64,000 bases of DNA from Abelmoschus esculentus. Its lineage: Eukaryota; Streptophyta; Magnoliopsida; Malvales; Malvaceae. Positions 33,739-46,189 of the stretch are shown one piece after another. The notes under the pieces are model-generated. The model searched no databases and had not been told where the DNA came from. It saw only the letters and a program-made list of their open reading frames with translations. The DNA is taken from assembly GCA_035048815.1 (NCBI GenBank), contig JAUCBN010000022.1, positions 17,650,501-17,714,500 of the forward strand, read 5' to 3'. Made by a program: the position numbers and the translations under genes. How positions within the stretch are numbered: the first letter of the stretch is position 1; each line of letters opens with the position of its first letter.

Positions 33739-34376
33739 TCAGTTGGGATGAGCGAGAACAGCCTCAAAGACTGAGTTAGTAGGCGAATCGCCAATGACCA
33801 CAGTGGTGTAGCCTCCTTCATTGTTTTCAACGTGGTTTAAGGTGGACTTGTCCAGTTTCTCCTTAACCACATACCAAAGAGCACCATCACCGAATTTCCA
33901 GTGCCCAACTTCACGAATTTCACAATAAGCCTGCAAGAGATCATAAATTGGTGGGGTCAACGCAAAAACAAACTACTAGTAGGACCATGAACACATTACC
34001 AAAGCACAGATACCTTGTTATCCTGGTTAGTGCTATTAGTCCAAGCTTGCATCCAGTCGCGGTCTTCACCGTCCTTGTTTTTCCCACGATAAACGACAGC
34101 TCCGGACGAGGTTTGGTTTCCGCTGTGCACGAACCAACCATTCTTCCCATTTTCAATGATTGGTGGGTATGGCATGGATCCAACTTGGCCGGACCAATCT
34201 TGGTAAGTGACCAGCGTTAAGATGTCACCTGTGGCATTGTGAATGCTGCAAATTGTTGTAACTTCTCCATCGACTGCTTTCGCCATGAGTTTCTCCACTT
34301 GTCTTGGATTAATTTGCTCTTGCTCTTGCTCTTGCACTTGCAGGCCACTTACGCTCCCATTTATAGGAAAAGGCAA
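33739..34376 (-). CDS. 23 kDa jasmonate-induced protein-like gene, two exons, 5' end missing
   Basis: Minus-strand exon 34376-34014 and exon 33930-33739 join in phase 0 across an 83-nt GT-AG intron (AACAAG|GTATCT...TTGCAG|GCTTAT). They give 183 readable residues plus a TGA stop. Family hallmarks: TTICSIHNATGDILTLVTYQ (residues 40-59), DWSGQVG, PYPPIIENG, GAVVYRGKNKDGEDRDWMQA (92-111), AYCEIREVGHW and a C-terminal SVFEAVLAHPN. This is the 23 kDa jasmonate-induced protein (JIP23) family, stress- and jasmonate-responsive proteins of unknown biochemistry. No ATG opens the frame: it begins in a foldback repeat at the exon 1 edge, and the first in-frame Met is residue 31 (34286). The usual ~50-60 N-terminal residues are therefore absent. 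A Gln/Glu run (VQEQEQEQ) reflects a GCTCTT hexanucleotide repeat. Expression of a shortened 154-residue protein is possible; a pseudogene is equally likely. Confidence 0.7.
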
Positions 34377-34387
34377 CCGGGCATGGG

Positions 34388-34890
34388 TGCAAATCTTCTA
34401 CCTCTTTCCTATGCCTCTACTTTAAATTAGAGGTTTAAGGTTCTAGGTTAAGAGTTATAGTTAGGATTTAGGAAATTAGAGGTATAATGTATTTTAAGGG
34501 TGTAGGGTTTATGATTTAAGATATAAAAAATAAGAATTATGGTTTAAAATTTAATTTTTTAGTAAATTTTCAAATGAGGTATAGAAAAGAGGTAGAGGAT
34601 TTCTACTCGTTAGGTAGGACCTCTACTTTACATTCGGAGCAAAAATCCCCTGCCTCTTTATTATGTATCTTTTTATGTCTCTTTTGAAATTTTTTTAAAA
34701 ATTTGAATTTTCAATCGTAACCCTAATTTTTTATATCCTAAACATACACCCTAAAAAATACATCCTACCTTTAATTTATTAAATCATAACCTCTAACCTT
34801 AAATCATAAACCTTAAATCCTCTAATTTAAAATAGATGCACGAATAGATACATAAAAAAAAAGACAAACGATTTCCACGTCACATTTGTC
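34388..34890. repeat. Foldback element abutting the JIP23-like gene
   Basis: The left arm (tttaaattagaggtttaagg and onward) and right arm (ccttaaatcctctaattt) are inverted around a centre near 34615-34625. The arms run about 230 bp. It replaces the expected upstream exon or start region of the gene. The parallel structure at 13318-13760 has the same order relative to its JIP23 fragment. Confidence 0.65.
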
Positions 34891-35465
34891 GCCCAATATT
34901 GGTTTCTTTCACGTGGGAAAATAATAAAAATCTTAGAACCAGCAAGAAGGTTGGAAACGGTACCACCTGCTTTTAAATTATGAAGATGCAAAGTCTCTGT
35001 TATTTTATTATATTTTTTAGTGTTTTATTTTAAATTAATGAGCTTAGGGTTTAAGGTTTAGAGTTTAAATTAAGGATTATGATTAGGGTTTAGGAAATTA
35101 GATATATGATATATTTTTAAGGTTTCAGATATAAAAAATTAAGTTTAGAGTTTAGAATTTATTTTTTTAAGAATTTTTAGTTGGACATGAAAAAAGGCTT
35201 GATTAAGGATGAACGATTTCTACTCAAATTATACGCTACGATTCTTATCTCATATACTTCTAAGTTTAACAACAAACATATTGTTTTTCTTTTAGAAAGT
35301 ATAATCAAGAAGTAAAAATCATTAACTCACCTATAAGTTTGAGGTTTAAGATTATGATTAAAGTTTATAGTATTGGGTGAAGGGTATTCTTACTTTATAA
35401 TTAAGCCTAAATATTATTATAAACTAAATAATTATTAGATGATAGAATGTATAAATTTTGACGAC
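34891..35465. other. AT-rich repeat, no gene
   Basis: This matches 13761-14375. It is made of gggtttaag/ttaggaaatta-type words; no coding evidence was seen. Confidence 0.6.
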
Positions 35466-35904
35466 TAAGACAATAGATCATATTTGACAATCATTTCAAT
35501 TTTTTGGTTGAGTGAGTTATTTATAATAATTTTTTAATTAAAGAAATGATTTTTATAATGGAAATGTGTTTTTTTTATAAATACTATTGAATTTTTATTA
35601 AATCTACAAAAAATTATCATTACACCGTAGTCAAGAAATAAAATAGTTGGATTAAAAAATCCAAAAAATCTTGCAACCCCAAAACAAAGAAAAATAATTT
35701 TTTTTATAGAGATAAACATACTAATAAAATTCAGAAGCTTCCCGAATCTCCTTGTCTCTATCCAAACGAGACGCATAAAGAAGGAAGGAATTATAGGCTT
35801 TCCAAATTGTCATACAAAAAAATATCGGTACCCAAGATTGATTTCATCGATAAACATAAATTAGAAATTAGCGTCGATTGAATCTCTATACGAATATCAA
35901 TTGA

Positions 35905-36848
35905 CGTCTGTTTGTTTCACTAAAAACTGTTTCTGAAAAATGAATTATGGAAAATGAACTACCTTTTTTTAGAAAACTAATTACAGAAGTCATTTTCATC
36001 TGTTTGGATGAAATTGTGTAAATCATTTTCCGCTGTTTGGTAAATTTTACTGAAAATAATTTTAAAAATTTATTTTTAATGAAACAAACAAGATTTTACA
36101 TTTAAAATTTATTTATTTTATTGAGTTATTTTTATTATTTAAAAATTATGTTTTGTAAAGACTTACACTAATATATATTCAACCTAATAATCAATAATAA
36201 ATTATAAAGATTTATGTCAATGCAAGTTTTTATAATTTTTTCCTTCGTCCAAATGCCCTCACAGGAATTAGGGCATTGAACTAATTCTAGACAGAAAATG
36301 CATATCAAACTTATTAGTAGTGTTGTATCAAATTGTTGACAAAGTAAAAAAATAATCAATTTTACGGTTCATTTTCTAAATAAATATTCTTAGATATTGA
36401 TCTTATTTTAAAAGTTCAAAAACATTAAAAAGAAAATTTAAAATAAAACCCATTATAATTAGAAATAAATATTAAAATATAAAATAAATTAAAACAATAA
36501 ATTACAGTTAGGAAGCAAAACAAATTAAAATATAAATATAAATAAATATTAAAATATTAAAATAAAAATAAAAATAAATACTAAAATATTAGAATAAAAA
36601 TAAATAAATTAAAATATAATTAGAATGAAATATTAAAATATAAATAAATTAAAATATTTTTTCATTTGTAGAGAGAACAAAAGAGAGGAAAAAACTTACC
36701 AAGAATGAATAAGTCATTTTACATAGAAACAAGTTTTTTTTTTCATTAACTGTAATTGATTCCTTTTGACTTTTTTATTTTCCATGAACCAAATAACGGA
36801 AAGTTAGGAAAATGTTTTCGGTAAAACCATTTACACGAAACAACAGAC
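35905..36848. mobile_element. MITE-like element, second copy
   Basis: The terminal words GTCTGTTTGTTTC and (inverted) GTCTGTTGTTTCG are better paired here than in the copy at 22056-22993. There is no coding capacity and no certain target duplication. Confidence 0.4.
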
Positions 36849-37925
36849 TCTTGATCACTAAGGTATGCTACAACATGACATAAAGACAGATGAACGAGCA
36901 CAAAACAAAAATATAATTGTGTCGTAAATAAAAAAATAGAAATTCTTATTAAAATAAAACAAGAATAAATAATAAAAGAAATTTTAATTATTATTATATA
37001 AATATTAACTTTTTGTTACACGAGTTAATTAACTTCTTCAACGCACCATATGAGATATAACTGACTAAATGAATATTACCATAAAGAAGAAATTTTAATT
37101 ATTATATAAATATTATTATAGTCTTCAAATTATTTAAAAAATAAATTTTAGTTTGGATATTCAAAATTTTAGATCGAATCAATGAATAATCGGATCAGAT
37201 ATGATATTTTTACACACCTCTAATAACAAGTCGAGTTGTGAACTTAAATTTAAATCTTAAAAATATATTATTTTAGGATAGTTATAAATTTTAATCATGA
37301 ATCATAAAAATACAGAAATTAAAGAATAATGTGTTATAACTGGGAGACGAATTAATACACATTTAAACATGAAATTAGAATAACTAGCAAAATTATGTTA
37401 AAAAGATATAATAATCAATTATGAGGTTAGGAGTTTGATTTTTATCGATGGGAGAAAATTAAACCGTACAGGATATACTAAGGAAGATGTGTGGTTGATA
37501 AGTGTTCACGTTTTTATTACTTTCCAATTTCCATTAGAAAGAAACAAAAAATGGCCTGGCAGATGTGAAGGAGAAAATTAAATACTAAGCCAATATTATA
37601 TTAATAACCTTTTTTTAATATTTTATTATAAATATATACCCAACCAACTTCATTTACAAAATTATACCTCTGTCAGAACACGTAAGCATAAATCGCTTTA
37701 TGTGAAAAGCGACTTCTGAAATCACTTCCTACACAAAACGATTTCAGGGTGAATTGACATCCCTTAGCATTAAAACCCTAGATCCTAGAAATCGCTTTGC
37801 ACACAAAGCGATTTCTTTTAAACAGTAATCGCTTTGTGTATAAAGCGATTTTACCTTTTTTAATATATTTTTAAATTTCTTATTTGAATCTTAAACGTAA
37901 ATACCAAATATTACATAAGAAATAT

Positions 37926-38258
37926 CTAAGGGATTGAGGAGTCATCTGTTTTCGTGTCTTTGTAATCTGTAGACACGTCCGATGTTAAGTTTAGTTCTTT
38001 AATTTTCTGTTCCTCTTGATGTCGTCTGTTGTTGATAAGTTGTATAATTGCTTCTTCGTCTATTGAATCTATAGATCTTTCAACGTTGCTTGATGAATTA
38101 ACATCATCCCTAAATGTTACATAGATCTCGATATATTGATATCCAATATCTATGTAACCTCGAAACATATTACGAAGGTCTTTTGAAGTTAACAATTTCA
38201 ATATGTAATGCGCTTCAGACCCTGGTTCATCAACTGATATTTTTGCTTCCAAATACAA
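37926..38258 (-). CDS. MULE N-terminal-like domain fragment, open frame
   Basis: A 110-residue open frame on the minus strand. Residues 1-55 show the YLEAKISVDEPGSEAHYILK, SKDLRNMFRGYIDIGYQYIE and IYVTFRDD blocks, which resemble the ubiquitin-like N-terminal domain of plant Mutator-like transposase proteins. Residues 60-110 are acidic and low in complexity (SIDSIDEEAIIQLINNRR, then DTKTDDSSIP). No zinc finger or catalytic core follows. The start codon may lie further upstream in a now broken frame (38302-38553), so this is probably a fragment. The copy at 23950-24290 carries a nonsense change. The family assignment is by pattern only. Confidence 0.4.
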   Translation of the reverse strand: MYLEAKISVDEPGSEAHYILKLLTSKDLRNMFRGYIDIGYQYIEIYVTFRDDVNSSSNVERSIDSIDEEAIIQLINNRRHQEEQKIKELNLTSDVSTDYKDTKTDDSSIP

Positions 38259-38677
38259 GATTTCTGTTTTTTTAGACTTCTCAACCTCCGTCGATATTAT
38301 GTCAGAGAACTATCGTATTTAATCTTGCTATTGAAAGATGCGTAAAGATATGAACCAGAAAAGAAACCAACACAAGAAAATCTAGCCATATATACAACTC
38401 TTTCTGAAAAAGTTTTGATTGATTGTTGATGCAGGAAATACAATCTGAAATTAGCAGGGAATCAAATTTTATATAGTGCATAGGTTGTTTTGTAGCTGAA
38501 GCATTTTTTGAATGGACATCGCTTCCCAAAAAGAGTGATTTCCATTCTAACACTTTAAGAAATCGCTTTTTGCATGAAGCAATTTCTTAAGTGGTTTAAG
38601 GCTCCCTTCAGCTTTGAATCTGAAGCAATTTTTATCTCCAGTTTTACAAGTTTCTATCTTCTTCAATCAATTGTCAC

Positions 38678-41600
38678 TAAGAGTATGTCCCCTTGCTTGT
38701 TTTTCCTTTATTTTTCTTCATGAAAATTAAGTGAAGGTGTAATAGTTGTTCTTTCCAGTAAGAATCTAAAAATTATAGTTAAGAGAAAAAAAAAAGAATA
38801 AAAGCAGTTATTTACCGAGGTACTAGTAAAGGGTTAATGGTAGAGATCGGAAAGAATGAGTTTAGCTTCATTTTTCCTTTAACCACTTGGGCCAGAGGTA
38901 AACTCTTTTTTTTTCATATAATGTAGAAAAAAAGAGTTTCGCTTTATTTTTTTATGTAAAACTCTTCTTTTTGTATCTTTTGATCTTTTATTATGGTCGC
39001 AAATCATTTTGCAACATCTCATTATTGTGAACGAGGTCATAGAAGCTTTCAAAAAAGAATAAAAAGGTTTCAAGTTTGACAAGAATCTTCATTCTCATCT
39101 ATTAGAGTAAGATTAATATACTTCTAACTCTTTTGTCTTCGTGAACATCATAAAAATGATACAATACATGACATTAATCACAATCCTCGTCCAACCCCAA
39201 CAGTACTCGTATAGGTAGATTTACCTTTCCCCGTAGAATCACTCGGCACTCCTTGGTTCAGTTTATTCACCCCTTACCCTCCATGAGCACCCGTGTTAAC
39301 GTGCTCAAGGAGTTCATGAGACACAGAATCCTCCTCAATTTCTTGTAAGGGTTTAAAATGGAAAGTTTTTGAAAGATGTCGTTATTTTAATTAATATTTT
39401 TAATTATTTTAATTTTAGTGAATAAGTAGCCAAATCGATCTTGTAATTAATTTGAAATGTTATCGTTTAAGTATGATAAAATAAAAAAATTTGTATTTGT
39501 ATTTAAAGGTATAGAATCAATAAATTTTATTTTTTTCTTCAATTTCTTTGTTTTACCATCTCCCATTGCTCTTCTATCTTCTCCCTTAGTATTAATTTTT
39601 CTTCTTTAATTTGTTCCGTTACATTTCCATAGCCTCAACATGGGACGTGACTTTAGATTCCACATCCTCATCTTGGTTCTGAAAATTCTTAGGCAGTCTC
39701 TCGTCTGGATGCTTAACGAGTTGAGCAACTCGTAAGTTGCTTGAATTTGATTCGGTCAAAATTTGATAAATATATATTCGATTCGGATTGGCTTGACTCA
39801 ATACCTTAACGAGTTAAATCAAACAAAGTTTAACTCGACCCGAAAATTTTGCTAGCAGTCCATTAATTTTTTTAAATATTTTTAGTAATTGTTTTAAAAT
39901 TATTTCATTCAAAAAATAAATTTAAATAATAATTATTAATGTGCAAATTGTTATTTTAATTTTAATACGTTAGTTTGATGTATTTATGGATTTTTACTTT
40001 CGAATTTAGACTTTGAATGTCTTTTATATATATATTTTAAATTTATGGTTAGATTTATTAATTTATATTAATATTAAGTTCATATAGTATTATTAAATTT
40101 ACTTTTAGTTAAAAATAAGATAAGTTTTTAGTGAGCTTTACGAGACTGAAAATCTGAGTTTGGTTCGATTCGTTAAGAACTTGAGTCGATTATGAGCTTT
40201 AATCGAGTCTGGTGTTGACCGATTTTTGATCGTGTTAGACTCGAGTAACTCTTATCTGTCTAGCCTCATATAATGCCCAATGAAGAAAAAACTTTGATAC
40301 ACAAGTGTGTAAACTCAAACTTGTTAATTTTAGGGTTTTGTGTTAATTTAGGGTTTAAAACTTATATTTAGGGTTTAGATTTTAAGTTTTAAATTATAAT
40401 AACTAAAAATTGTATATTTATATTTTTCGAGTATCTCGTGAGTTTTTTGAGTCAAGTATCATGTAGATCGGCTCGTCAAGAGCTCTAGTTGAGTCCAATT
40501 GAATCAAGTTTTGACCGAGCTTTTGACCGATTCGAGCTCGAATAGCTCGCTATCTATCTCGTCTCAGTTACGGCCTAATTCTAGACTATAATTTTTGAAG
40601 CTAAACTGTAACACCCCTATCCCGGTTTATGAGATATTGAGTGTTACTCAAGATTTCCAAACAATGCAAGAATCCTAACAAAGTGACCAACTTGGTCTTT
40701 CTTGGAAGACAATGTAACCATTTAGTATTTCTTTAAGCACAAGCATACAAAATTTCTATTACATTTAACTGAATCTAATCATTCAACTCAAGTCAATCCT
40801 ATACTTTGAGGACCTATTCTAAGCGTGTTTGGACATCATATAACAACCATACAAAATCAGGTTCATTAAATCAAGCAAGATCAAGATAAAACTTATGTTA
40901 TCCAAGTTTATCCATGTCAATTAAGTACAAACCATAACTTAGCCTTAATATTTACACGCCAACATTAAAACCAACATTTAGAACTTAGAAATCAAAATGC
41001 ATGATATGCTAAGTACATAACTAAGCCACCAACTCTAGGAGTTACAAAATATATAAAATACCATACTCCTTGCTTGTTGCTTGTGGTTGCCTCCTATGAT
41101 CAACCTTAGCTTAAGACTTTTGATTGAGAACTTGATGGTTTGGTAGGAAGGAAACAAAAGAGTGATAAGTACTTTTTAGGTACTTAGTGATCGAAGTAGT
41201 TCCTAGAACTCACCGGTTAAACATGTATTAAGCAAGCAAAAAGGATATACTAGCAATTCATACTTTAAAGTCAAGGTAAACAAAAACCAACATGTTGTCA
41301 TTCAAGGCTAATAGCTATAAACATACTTCCAATTTAAATCAAGCAAGTCAACATGTTCTCATTCAAGACCAATAACTATAGACATGCTTTCACTTTATTC
41401 ATATCATTGTGTATTTCAAGTCAATTAACCAAGTGTACAAGATACTCAAGACATGTACTTAAGTATATTAGCAAGCAAAGTCATGTTTCAAGTCATATAA
41501 GCATATAGAGTTCAAGGGCAAGTGACATATTGGTACCAATGCAACATCATATACTTTAGCCTGTGCTAATTCTAGTTAGTCAAGTAACATTACAAGAGAG

Positions 41601-43124
41601 AACCAAATGCATATTCAAGTATTATAGCTTTTTACTTGTATTGATTCCTTTTTGAATCCTTAGTTTTTAGTTAGGACGAAGGTAATCGGGTTACAAGTGG
41701 GTACACAAAGTACATAGCAAGTTGATGCATATAGCATCGAAGAAAGTATCCATGACACTATAAGATGTACACGAGGTACAAGTGCACGAAGTACTATCAA
41801 GTCGATACAAGAAGTATCTAGCAAGAAGGATGACTTACCATCCAAGACAAGTAGGCGACTTACCACCACTAATGAGCTCAATACCCTAGGCATGCCTTTA
41901 TACCTAGGACCAACTAGAAACCAAGGATTTGTAATTCTTTTATTGTTAGTTTTTCATATTTCAAGTATCAACATGGCAATTTATGAAGGCAACATAAATG
42001 TACGAATAACTTACCATACGTACCTTGCAAATAGCATGATTCACCATGCTTTAATCTTTCAAAGACATACCAACAAACATGCATTAAACCAATTCATGCA
42101 AACAAGCATAGCAACATTCATGGCATTTTCTAACATCCAATTTGACATGGCAACAAGCAAGTTTAGCAAACAATTTACTCCTACCTCCCATGATTTAGTC
42201 AAGTGATTAATTAGTCAAGTTTCATGGTAATTCAAACATAAAAGAGGTGGTTGGGACTTAGTTTCCAACCCTAAGTTAACCACACTCACTAAGTCTCCAA
42301 GCTATCAAGCATTGAGGATGGAGATCCCTTTGCCCTTCTTCCTTGCAAGATCCAATTCCTTCTCTTTCTCACGATCTCCTTCGTTAGATTTCTCTAATAA
42401 CAATACACACATAATCATTCATTAGAATGCATTAAAACCACTTAATTCAAGTGTTCATATGCATAACAAATACAAGATTTAAATCTGTCCTACACTAGAT
42501 AATTTATTGATCCTTTACTAAAAATTGTGTATCTTTTAATCAGTACATCGGATTTTAAATTACTTTATACTGTTGGAAAGCTAATGAAATAATCTATTTA
42601 ACAATAATATGCTTGCATTTTATTACTAAGCCATTTAATATAGTTTGTAATCACCAAAATTCGTCCGGGGAGTTGTCACCAATCATTTTTTACGGTGCTA
42701 TTGGAACACCAAATTTACGTCTACGAACCAGAGCTGGATCCGAGAGTCTGTTACTCGTAGGGAAGGGTGACCACCCCTACAACGCCCAAAATTGGCACCT
42801 ATCGGCTACAAAATATTTTATGTGAACGAAAATACAAATCCGATATAATTTAAAAACATGATCCCATTTTAATTTAGAAAATAGTTTAATAATAATTAAT
42901 AACATTAACAATTAAAGTAGTATTATAAATATAATGAAAATACTAATACCGATTATAACGAAAATTTTTGTGCGAAAAAAATTTATTATACTACTACTAA
43001 TATTGTAATAGAAATAATATAATAATGATAATGATAATAATAATAAGTATATTAAATAAAGAAGAAAACAAAAGCAAACTTTATGTAATTATAATAAATA
43101 ATAATATAATAAACATTAGTAATT
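38678..43124. repeat. 4.4-kb segmental duplication, copy 2
   Basis: This matches 6412-10852. The copied unit includes 1.9 kb of flank, the TAAAC target duplication (40602-40606) and the first 2.5 kb of the LTR-like element, which shows that the duplication followed the insertion. The minus-strand frame at 38879-39082 has no known domain. Confidence 0.85.
40607..43124. mobile_element. LTR-like element, 3' truncated copy
   Basis: It begins TGTAACACCCCTATCCCGG after TAAAC, as at 8323. It is cut at about 43124 where an Athila LTR fragment starts. No coding sequence was seen. Confidence 0.75.
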
Positions 43125-43126
43125 AA

Positions 43127-44349
43127 AATACATCATAAAACAGATGCATTTGATGATTTTCTTTCTTAGACAACAAATACATCATAAGAATGGCCAAATA
43201 AGAGGATGAATGTTGGAATGCAGATTAGCACCCGCCACGATAGCACTTTGGAGGCTGCGGCAGCAGAATAAAGATGACAACTGGTACTCGACAGAGAGAG
43301 AAAAAGCTGTCGGAGATAACGGACAAAGAGTGAGAGAAAGACAAAGCCAATTAAAGGGTCAAGCCTCGATCAAAGGTCAACACGGAAAGAAGAGTTATTT
43401 TAGGAAATAGAATAAAGTGTCTTACTTTAATTATGAGTTGAGTTCTTTTCCTTGTACAATTTTTTCCTTATGTGGAAGACTTTAACCTAGGGTTTGGCCT
43501 ATATAAGCCACCCATTAGGTTTAGGTTTAGAGAGTCAGAGTCGGATCCCATATCATAAACCCTTAGCCGCCGACTACACCATGTTCTAAAACCCTCTCGA
43601 GGTTTAGGTTGTTTGTGGAGTAGTTGGGGAAGAAGGTTGTTTTATCTTTGATAGTTATTAATACAAAAACCTATTTCATAGTTTATTCTCTCTTGACATT
43701 TACTCTTCTTTGCATATGAGCTCGAGATGATAGTATGCGAAGAAAAATATATTTGTCTAATGTCAGGAGAGTTAGGCTCACGAAACGAGAGAATAGGTCT
43801 TTTCTCAAGGGCATTGACTAATCCGGTTTAGAGATAAACCGCCCAGTATTTCAGCGACTAACAAGACGCATGTGTTTGGTTGTTATTCACCATTGATTCA
43901 CACCGAGAGGTATCATCAAGACGTTGGTTTCAACAGTTCTCTTTACTTAGGGATAAGGAAGAAGACATACAAGGATGCTCTGTCGAACTATGAAAAGTTA
44001 AATTATCGACAAGGCATAACCCCGCCTAGGCAGTTGTGGCGACCCTTTGTGCGACCCGCTGAGGCGGTAGTTCAACCCATTGCATTAATAATTGGATAAA
44101 TAAGACAACTGGATTCTCCTTTACAAAGCACTCAATCTGGCCTCACTTCTATCGTTTTTATTTTATTCTTTTATTTAGTGTTTACTCAGTTAATTTAGTT
44201 ACTTCAAACCATCAAATTACTTGTGTATTTCTTTTTTATAGTGCAGGTTTAAGTAGTGAAGTCGATACAGTCCCTGTGGGTTCGACAACCTAAAATAATA
44301 CAATTTGGCGAAAGATGGAAATTAAAGGAATTCCGAGCCTTCACCAGAT
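43127..44349 (+). repeat. Athila LTR, 5' truncated
   Basis: 43131-43820 matches 57015-57703. The 3' part (43870-44349) contains chance frames only. Its last bases precede the primer-binding site. The 5' terminus is missing compared with the fragment at 56864, which starts about 150 bases earlier. Confidence 0.65.
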
Positions 44350-44350
44350 T

Positions 44351-44368
44351 TGATGTCGTTACCGGGGA
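44351..44368 (+). promoter_or_regulatory. Degenerate primer-binding site
   Basis: TGATGTCGTTACCGGGGA resembles the Athila-type primer site TGGCGCCGTTGCCGGGGA, which pairs with the 3' end of tRNA-Asp, with four changes. Position right after the LTR supports the call. Confidence 0.6.
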
Positions 44369-44468
44369 CTGACGCTCAATTTTATTACCAATTATTTTTG
44401 CACCCTTTTCTTTTAATTTTTTTTCTTCTTTTAATTTTTTTCTTTAATTTACTAAGGTTGTTCTATGT

Positions 44469-45400
44469 ATGACCAGGTCCAACCTGTCTACAGATGAATA
44501 TCCTTACGATCCTAAAATCAAAAGAACCGCAAGGCTTTTGCGACATGGTATTCATGAAAGGATGAATGCAGTACCTGGCCAGCAGAACAACGCTGGCATG
44601 AACGCCGCCGTGGCAGACAACCAAGGCGTATTCACAATTGTTGATCCTGCCAATCTGCCTCAACAGGAGTGTGTACGCACTGTCCGTGATTACTTATAGG
44701 AAGATTTGGATGGATTAACTCCTATCATGATCATGCCTAATATAGGCAAAACAATTTGAATTAAAGTCGATCATGTTCAACATGATCAATACTCTAGGCC
44801 AATTTGTAGGATCGGCCAACGAAGATGCTCGGCAACATCTTAAATCTTTTCTGGAAATTTACAATTTGTTTAAGATACCGGAGTCTCTGCCAAAATACTA
44901 AAGCTGAATTTGTTTCCCTATTCACTGAGGGATAGCGTAAAATCCTGGTTAAACAACCTCCAACCTATATCGTTAAACTCATGAAATAAACTATGTCGAA
45001 GCTTCCTTGCCCGATTCAGTTATACCAACATAACTGATAAACTGAGAAACGATATCATATTATTCAGGCAAAATGAAGACGAATCAATGTATGAGGCTTA
45101 GGAAAGATATAAAGAATTATACAAAAAATGCCCCATGCATGGTCTGCCCGAGTGGACACAAGTATTCATCTTCTACAACGCCGTAAACACCCCTACGAGG
45201 ATGATGCTTGATGCTTCCGCTAATGGCACCCTCTTAGACCGCCCGCCCTATAAGAGTTTAGAAATTCTAGATAGGTTGGCATAGAATGATTATCAACACC
45301 CAGCCACTGGAAGAGGAATAAAAAGGCGAGGTATAACAAACTCTGACTCTTCAGATTCTATCCTATCCAAACTATCACTTTAACAAATATGGTTAAGGAT
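44469..45400 (+). pseudogene. Athila gag, decayed
   Basis: The frame opens MTRSNLSTDEYPYDPKIKRT and reads to a TAG at 44697, then continues through several stops and shifts. The Retrotrans_gag core is recognisable at 45000-45270: FLARFSYTNITDKLRNDI, QNEDESMYEA, ERYKELYKKCPMHGLPEWTQ, VFIFYNAVNTPTRMMLDASA and NGTLLDRPPYKSLEI. Gag forms the capsid of the retrotransposon particle. At least five in-frame stops make it non-functional. Confidence 0.75.
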
Positions 45401-46189
45401 CTATAAAAGTCGAGTAATGTTCGAGAAGTAAAAGCAATCACCATTCTCTGTGAAACATATGGTGACAATAATGATTCGAACGTATGCCCGCATGATCTTG
45501 AATCCTCATTTTATGTTGGAAATTTTAACAGAAATAATATGTCCAATAATTATAACCCAGGATAGAGGAAACACACAAACTTCTCATGGAGTAACCCTAA
45601 CAATGCTCTTAACACGCAACATCAATCAGTGAAATCTATTGGATTCTAGTAGAACAACAGATCTGCTCACCAATAGATGCCGTAGCAAGCACTACCGCCG
45701 CAGCAGACAGATGTCCAGACCCTGGAGAACACAAAGCAGACATTCATGGCTCAGACTGGTGTCTATATTGCAAACACCAATAAGTTAATTCAGAGAGCCG
45801 ATACTTTCATGGGCAGAACGAAGATGAGAATGCAGAACAAAAAAGTTGCTCTCAAGACGCTGAAAGTTGCGGTAGGACAGATGGCACAAAAAATGAAAAG
45901 CCGACCCATATGAGGTCTCCCTGGCGATACTGAAGTCGCTAGAATCGGTCTGCATGAATAGTGCAAGGAAATATCCACCCGGAGTGGATTATAACTAAAA
46001 GACCTTGAGATAACTGCTCAAATAGTAGGTAAGACCCCTGAGACAGTAGCCCCAAAAGAAGCTACTTTAGAAAAACCTAAGGCAAAGGAACCAACAGATA
46101 TTGTCTACGATGTTGCCACAGCAGAAGATGCCACAACCGCACCACAGATAAGATTCTAATGCAATGAAAAGATTGAGGATCTGCGTTTA

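Larger units (their letters stand above)
35466..38676. repeat. 3.1-kb segmental duplication, copy 2
   Basis: The counterpart of 21624-24713. It contains the MITE-like element at 35905-36848, the hairpin cluster at 37735-37850, and the MULE-like frame at 37926-38258. It also carries an insertion-sized difference around 37220-37340 that copy 1 lacks. Confidence 0.8.

Noticed and set aside
33948..34430. Plus-strand frames opposite the JIP23-like exon
   Set aside because: These are shadows of the minus-strand gene, which has family motifs and correct splicing.
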